Assembly (NCBI GenBank): GCA_964383905.1
Contig: CAYLJO010000216.1
Coordinates: 1 to 10,417, forward strand
Reading direction: 5' to 3'
From: CAYLJO01 sp964383905
GTDB lineage: Bacteria; Acidobacteriota; Blastocatellia; Pyrinomonadales; Pyrinomonadaceae
Length of the DNA stretch: 10,417 bases
The notes beneath the pieces are model-generated. The model had not been told where the DNA came from, made no database searches, and worked only from the letters and a program-made list of their open reading frames with translations. The position numbers and the translations under genes were made by a program. This document shows, piece after piece, positions 6,626-10,417 of this stretch. The first letter of the stretch is position 1. Every line of letters starts with the position of its first letter.

Positions 6626-6642
6626 AGTGGTCTGCTGATTCG
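6626..6642 (+). repeat. 17-bp direct repeat, copy 2
   Basis: AGTGGTCTGCTGATTCG, identical to 6513-6529. It is preceded by TA and followed by TGG, so the match continues with single mismatches on each side. Confidence 0.75.
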
Positions 6643-6727
6643 TGGAAGCAGACAATTGCTGCCATTAGCGGTTTAATGAGCGTTAGACGCTTCTTGCGTG
6701 TTTGAGAACTGATTTATCTCGAACTTT

Positions 6728-7189
6728 TCAGGTTGAAATTCGGGGCTGTCCGGATAGGAGGTGGCTATCGGCCAGACGATTGCGCAACAGAATGAATTCG
6801 TTGGCGGTCGGTAAATCCGCCCAAGCAAGGATGGCGACGTGCGGGGACGCCGCTGCCGCGCCCCCGCACCATTCGCGATAGGTGGTCAGCAGCGCACTCC
6901 TCAGGCTCTCCACCGGTGTGAATTGCTGAAGACGGTAGCGTTCGGCAAAGGATTGCAAGGCGGGGACTTCGAATAAGACCTGATTAAGCCCTGACTGGTC
7001 GGTGAGGCTCGAAGGGTTCTCCGCGTTGTATTCAACGAACTTTACGTCATCGCGAGAGACGAAAGCATCAAGGCGGGTAGTTACCGCCGGGCAAGAAAAA
7101 CCTGTGTCGACCAGCGCCAGTCGCCGTTCCATCGGGCGCAGACCAACGAAATCCATCAGAGCCGGGTCTGACAGTATTGCGCCTGCCAC
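6728..7189 (-). pseudogene. Fragment of a circularly permuted ATP-grasp-like protein
   Basis: The 153-residue frame reads like an internal N-terminal part of large uncharacterised proteins related to circularly permuted ATP-grasp/glutathionylspermidine-synthase-like enzymes. Segments that recall the family include AILSDPALMDFVGL, FVEYNAENPSSL, VPALQSFAERYRLQQF, LLTTYREW and the ILAW-DLPTANEFILLRNRL stretch. This assignment is from memory. Those proteins are several hundred residues long; here the N terminus is cut off by an in-frame TGA a few codons upstream of the GTG at 7189. The C terminus ends in unrelated residues (SGQPRIST) before the metal- and ATP-binding parts. There is no convincing ribosome site. 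I read it as a truncated remnant, not a working enzyme. Confidence 0.55.
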
Positions 7190-7420
7190 CTTGTCTCAAT
7201 CATACAAAAATGTCCCAGCCTAAAGCAGTTTCGGGTATTGCTCTGAGGTTTCATTACTGGCCGTGCTGTTAAAGACTTAAATCATTCATACCGAAACAGT
7301 TAAGCTGCATAATTTTTTAGGCGAATTGACTTCCTCCGCCAAACATCGGCATGTGAGTTGCAATTGAAGTATAGCGGACGGATTATGAAATGAAGTATTT
7401 AACCGCCCTTTCATCTGGCT
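7190..7420 (+). other. AT-richer intergenic region before the biosynthetic genes
   Basis: About 230 bases with visibly lower GC than the genes on either side separate the ATP-grasp remnant from the ligase gene. No ORF is supported. A promoter candidate for the ligase lies near its right end. A T6 run occurs at about 7313-7318 after a weak, short inverted repeat, which is insufficient to call a terminator. Confidence 0.4.
7358..7386 (+). promoter_or_regulatory. Candidate promoter for the ligase-carrier/NRPS genes
   Basis: TTGCAA (7358-7363) and GATTAT (7381-7386) are spaced by 17 bases, each with 4 of 6 positions or better matching the sigma-70 hexamers. Transcription would begin near 7393, giving a leader of about 28 bases. 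A nearby TTGACT at 7326-7331 has no good -10 partner. Confidence 0.3.
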
Positions 7421-9262
7421 ATGTCATACAATTCAATGGTCAATTCTTTTAACCACTCACCAGCTCTCTGTGTGCCAAAATTAATAAAGGATCAAGCTGA
7501 TCGCACACCTGACGCTACGGCGATCGCGGCTCCCGGGCGGCCACCCCTCACCTACGGCAGGTTATATTCCAACATCGAGGGGGCCGTGAAGCGCCTCAAC
7601 GCAATGGGTCTCGGCCGTCAGGATCGCGTCGCCATTGTCTTAGCTAACGGGCCGGAGATGGCGGTAGCCTTTTTGGCCGTGACGGCGGGCGCCACTTGCG
7701 CGCCACTTAACCCCTCCTACCGCGCTCATGAATTCGACTTTTACCTCTCCGACTTGAAGGCCAAAGCCTTAATCGTCGAATCGGGTATCGACTCCCCCGC
7801 GAGGGGCGTCGCTCGGGCCCGCGGTATTCCAGTCATCGACCTGTCGCCCTTAACAGACGCAGAAGCCGGCACCTTTACGCTTGACGGCGAGGCGCATTCA
7901 CCTCCGGTCCACCACGGTTTCTCACGGCCCGAAGATGTGGCACTAGTCCTTCATACTTCAGGCACAACTTCACGCCCTAAGATCGTCCCCCTGACACAAC
8001 ACAACATCTGCACCTCCGCAATTAACATCGGGGTGTCATTGGGGCTGAACTGCGGCGACCGGTGTCTGAACGTCATGCCGCTCTTTCATATTCACGGCCT
8101 TATCGGCGCGACATTATCGTCATTGCTCGCGGGGGCAAGTGTTGTTTGCACACCGGGCTTTTATGCGCCCGAATTCTTCGGGTGGATGGCGGAGTTCCGT
8201 CCCACGTGGTACACCGCCGTACCGACGATGCATCAGTCCATCCTATCGCGCGCCGAGTCGAATCAAGAAATTATTAGAAGCTGTAAGTTGCGGTTCATCC
8301 GTTCGTGCTCTTCCGCCCTGCCGCCGCAAGTGATGGTCCAGTTAGAGAGCGTGTTTGACGTGCCGGTGATTGAGGCCTACGGCATGACTGAAGCCTCTCA
8401 CCAGATGACCAGCAACCCGTTGCCGCCGCGTCAGCGTAAAGCCGGTTCGGTAGGTGTGCCGACCGGTCTCGACGTCGCCGTGATGGATGAAGGCGGCTGT
8501 CTCCTACCGCCCGGCGCGACCGGCGAAGTGGTGGTCCGCGGTGCCAGCGTCACGGGGGGCTATGATAACAACCCGCAGGCCAACGAGAGTGCCTTCACCG
8601 ACGGCTGGTTTAGAACGGGCGATCAGGGTTTCTTGGACGCCGACAGGTACCTTTTCCTCACGGGCCGGCTCAAAGAGATGATTAATCGCGCCGGCGAAAA
8701 GATTTCACCACGTGAGATTGATGAAGTATTGATAGGCCACCCGGCCGTGGCGCAGGCCGTCACCTTCGCACTACCTGATCCGAAGCTTGGCGAAGAGGTC
8801 GCTGCGGCCGTTGTCTTACGCGACGAATCACCCGCGACGGCGAGAGATCTCCGCGAGTTCGCCGCGGCGAGGCTCGCCGATTTCAAGGTGCCGCGCAAGC
8901 TCTTAATTCTTGATGAAATACCCAAGGGGCCGACCGGCAAGCTGCAGCGTATCGGCTTGGCTGAAAAACTGGGACTGAGTAATCCCGATCAGCAACAACC
9001 CAACCCGGACCCTGATTTCACATCACCTCGGACACCGGCGGAAGAGAAGATCGCGAAAATATGGGCCGAGATCTTGGGCCTTAGCCGAGTGAGCATTTAC
9101 GACGATTTCTTCCGTTCGGGCGGGGATTCTATCATGGCGACCCGACTTCTATCGCGGGTCAGTGAAGACATGGGTATCGAGTTATCGTTGTCATCCTTCT
9201 TTGAGACGCCTACGGTAGTAAGTTTGGCTGAGTCGCTCGAAAACCACCGCGCCGCAGGATAA
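7421..9262 (+). CDS. Pcs60/AAE3-type adenylate-forming ligase fused to a carrier domain (loading module)
   Basis: This 613-residue protein activates a carboxylic acid as its acyl-adenylate and transfers it to its own phosphopantetheine arm. The ANL ligase spans about 20-515: P-loop TSGTTSRPK (179-187, with Ser where Gly is usual), YGMTEA (320-325), WFRTGD (396-401, ATP-ribose Asp 401), GRLKEMINRAGEKISP from 415, and PTGK with catalytic K507. EAYGMTEASHQMTSNPLPPR is very like the Pcs60/AAE3 (oxalate-CoA ligase) branch rather than amino-acid A domains. A Pro/Asn/Gln-rich linker (about 517-535) leads to a peptidyl/acyl carrier domain with the motif DDFFRSGGDS; S570 would carry the phosphopantetheine. 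ATG 7421 lacks a clear ribosome site; ATG 7436 is an alternative. It precedes an NRPS gene on the same strand and probably supplies its starter unit. The substrate is not predictable from sequence; oxalate, another small acid or a fatty acid are all possible. Confidence 0.9.
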   Translation: MSYNSMVNSFNHSPALCVPKLIKDQADRTPDATAIAAPGRPPLTYGRLYSNIEGAVKRLNAMGLGRQDRVAIVLANGPEMAVAFLAVTAGATCAPLNPSYRAHEFDFYLSDLKAKALIVESGIDSPARGVARARGIPVIDLSPLTDAEAGTFTLDGEAHSPPVHHGFSRPEDVALVLHTSGTTSRPKIVPLTQHNICTSAINIGVSLGLNCGDRCLNVMPLFHIHGLIGATLSSLLAGASVVCTPGFYAPEFFGWMAEFRPTWYTAVPTMHQSILSRAESNQEIIRSCKLRFIRSCSSALPPQVMVQLESVFDVPVIEAYGMTEASHQMTSNPLPPRQRKAGSVGVPTGLDVAVMDEGGCLLPPGATGEVVVRGASVTGGYDNNPQANESAFTDGWFRTGDQGFLDADRYLFLTGRLKEMINRAGEKISPREIDEVLIGHPAVAQAVTFALPDPKLGEEVAAAVVLRDESPATARDLREFAAARLADFKVPRKLLILDEIPKGPTGKLQRIGLAEKLGLSNPDQQQPNPDPDFTSPRTPAEEKIAKIWAEILGLSRVSIYDDFFRSGGDSIMATRLLSRVSEDMGIELSLSSFFETPTVVSLAESLENHRAAG

Positions 9263-9414
9263 CGCAAGAATACCTGGCGGCGGCTACTGCTGTAAGGTTC
9301 CCTCTCGCATTTCAACAATCCGGGGTCAAGTCAACCGTCACGGTTGACTCGACTCTGGCCGTAAAATCGGGCACCCGTCAAGAGCGCCTTTAGAAAAGGA
9401 GCTCCGGTAAATCG
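9263..9414 (+). other. Intergenic region between loading module and NRPS, with strong hairpin
   Basis: The 152 bases contain the 9320-9358 hairpin and, near their end, AAGGAG at 9396-9401, the likely ribosome site for the NRPS, 13 bases before its ATG. That spacing is longer than usual. No additional promoter is obvious, so the two genes are probably co-transcribed. Confidence 0.45.
9320..9358. promoter_or_regulatory. Strong 18-bp-arm hairpin in front of the NRPS gene
   Basis: CCGGGGTCAAGTCAACCG (9320-9337) pairs with 9341-9358 around a TCA loop. The inner nine pairs are perfect. Over all 18, 15 are Watson-Crick, two are G-U wobbles and one is an A-C mismatch. There is no T-run after it, so it is not a typical intrinsic terminator. 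It could be a protein operator, an RNA-stabilising or processing element, or an attenuator that sets the ratio of loading module to NRPS. Confidence 0.6.
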
Positions 9415-10417
9415 ATGCCGAAGGTGATCGGACGAAGACCAAACCCCCTTACCGCCCCGCTCTCGTTCGCCCAGCAGCGGTTATATTTTCTCGATCGGCT
9501 TGAACCGGACAGCCGCGCCTACCACCGCGCGTCGAAGATCCGCTTGACGGGACCCCTTCAGGCTGATGTTCTGGAGCGATGCCTCAACGAAATCGTCAGA
9601 CGTCACGAAGTGTTGCACACCACCTTTACGGCGGCCGGCGGGACCCCGGTCCAGACAATTTCCCCGCACCCAGCGTTGTCCGTCCCGGTCATCGACGTTC
9701 GAGGGCTGTCCGAGGGCGAGCGGGACGCGCGCGCGCGCCTGCTGGCCTGCGAAGAACTTTGCCGCCCCTTTAATTTGGCTCAAGGTCCGCTCTTGCGCGC
9801 CACTCTCATACGTTCGGGCGAGCAGGAACATGTGCTCCTGCTCACCCTACATCATATCGTCTTCGACGGCTGGTCGATGGAGATTCTTTTACGAGAGCTA
9901 TCCGCCCTCTACGGCGCGTTCTCTGCGGGCGTCCCCTCGCCGCTGCCGGACCTTCCGATTCAATATGGCGACTTCGCCGACTGGCAGCGGCGGCGGTTAG
10001 ATGGTGAGTTCCTGGACCAGCAACTTAGCTACTGGAAGCGGCACATGGCAGACGCCCCCGCCGTGTTGGAGCTGCCCCTAGCTCACCGCCCGCCGTCCGC
10101 CCCTACCTTCGGGTGCGGCAGTCATTCGCTCCCCATACCCGGCGGGCTGGCGGGACGCCTGAGGTCGCTGAGCCGCCAAGAAGGCGTGACATTATTCATG
10201 ACGCTGCTGGCAAGCTTCCAGACGTTGTTATCACGTTACACGCGGCAGGAAGACGTGGTCATAGGTTCTCCGATCGCAGGGCGCATATACCCCCACACCC
10301 AGGACCTGATCGGTCTTTTTATCAACACACTAGTTCTGCGCACCGACCTCTCGGGTAACCCCACGTTCCGCGAATTATTGGGTCGTGTGCGCCGGGTGTC
10401 TTTGGGCGCATTCGCAC
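9415..10417 (+). CDS. Nonribosomal peptide synthetase, N-terminal condensation domain (partial)
   Basis: The frame opens at ATG 9415 and is still open at the window end, giving 334 residues. All are occupied by a condensation domain that forms an amide bond between a carrier-bound donor and the acceptor aminoacyl carrier. Motifs in order: SFAQQRLYFLDRLEP (17-31), RRHEVLHTTF (62-71), the active site HHIVFDG (146-152, catalytic H147), YGDFADWQ (184-191), GSPIAGR (about 284-290) and IGLFINTLVLRTD (from 299). The catalytic His and the structural Asp are both present, so the domain should be active. Starting with a condensation domain only 16 residues from the N terminus means it must take its donor from another protein, most simply the carrier of the upstream gene. 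No docking segment is recognisable. LCL and starter-type subclasses cannot be separated confidently by eye. Adenylation and carrier domains are expected beyond the window. Confidence 0.93.
   Translation, partial: MPKVIGRRPNPLTAPLSFAQQRLYFLDRLEPDSRAYHRASKIRLTGPLQADVLERCLNEIVRRHEVLHTTFTAAGGTPVQTISPHPALSVPVIDVRGLSEGERDARARLLACEELCRPFNLAQGPLLRATLIRSGEQEHVLLLTLHHIVFDGWSMEILLRELSALYGAFSAGVPSPLPDLPIQYGDFADWQRRRLDGEFLDQQLSYWKRHMADAPAVLELPLAHRPPSAPTFGCGSHSLPIPGGLAGRLRSLSRQEGVTLFMTLLASFQTLLSRYTRQEDVVIGSPIAGRIYPHTQDLIGLFINTLVLRTDLSGNPTFRELLGRVRRVSLGAFA

Larger units (their letters stand above)
6481..6727. other. Non-coding stretch with two 17-bp direct repeats
   Basis: No gene is supported here. AGTGGTCTGCTGATTCG occurs at 6513-6529 and again at 6626-6642. 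Allowing two mismatches, the match extends to about 22 bp. A short perfect hairpin (AGCGT-TAG-ACGCT) lies at 6679-6691. The region is lower in GC than the flanking genes. It sits between two damaged minus-strand genes and could be the footprint of a lost mobile element. Confidence 0.45.

Noticed and set aside
6602..6690. Integron attC-like ends (GTCTTAC ... GCGTTAGAC)
   Set aside because: The right end fits the GTTRRRY core, but the left end is mismatched, the inner arms do not pair, and there is no integrase or second cassette site.
8623..8940. 105-codon minus-strand frame opposite the ligase gene
   Set aside because: Antisense to conserved ligase motifs, Ser/Arg-rich and without independent support.
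9566..10000. 144-codon plus-strand frame inside the NRPS gene
   Set aside because: It is a shifted frame of the condensation domain, whose own frame carries all the conserved motifs and has no stop.

Overview
This is a GC-rich bacterial window with two unrelated halves. It looks like the end of a metagenomic or draft contig, because it opens with 33 consecutive C residues. Several proteins resemble ones common in GC-rich soil bacteria such as Acidobacteriota, but nothing here fixes the taxon. There are no rRNA, tRNA, CRISPR or transposase genes.

Left half (about 170-4811) is a metal-homeostasis locus. On the minus strand a CsoR/RcnR/FrmR-family metal-sensing repressor (855-1136) is followed by a small DUF5132-like membrane-associated protein whose frame is broken (227-623). 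On the plus strand, diverging from the repressor, come a 62-residue unknown protein (1549-1737) and a full-length MgtA/MgtB-type P-type ATPase (2058-4811). A perfect palindrome (1178-1191) lies in the divergent region and overlaps candidate -10 elements on both strands. I infer that the repressor controls itself and possibly the ATPase. A tandem 21/22-bp repeat sits just upstream of the DUF5132 gene.

Middle (about 4812-7190) is poorly conserved or decaying. It has a translationally coupled pair of unknown genes (a soluble 111-aa protein and a three-helix membrane protein, 5094-5704). On the minus strand it has an unknown 97-codon frame, a response-regulator receiver domain with a frameshift and a short deletion, a pair of 17-bp direct repeats, and an internal fragment of a circularly permuted ATP-grasp-like protein. 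This run of damaged genes looks like a junction or scar.

Right half (7421-end) is the start of a nonribosomal peptide-type biosynthetic cluster on the plus strand. A 613-aa adenylate-forming ligase of the Pcs60/AAE3 type, fused to a phosphopantetheine carrier domain, acts as a free-standing loading module. It is followed, after a 152-bp gap holding a strong 18-bp-arm hairpin, by an NRPS that begins with a condensation domain and runs off the window. The inferred logic is that the ligase activates a carboxylic acid and loads it on its own carrier, and the condensation domain of the next protein joins it to the first amino acid. The product cannot be predicted because the downstream adenylation domains are outside the window.
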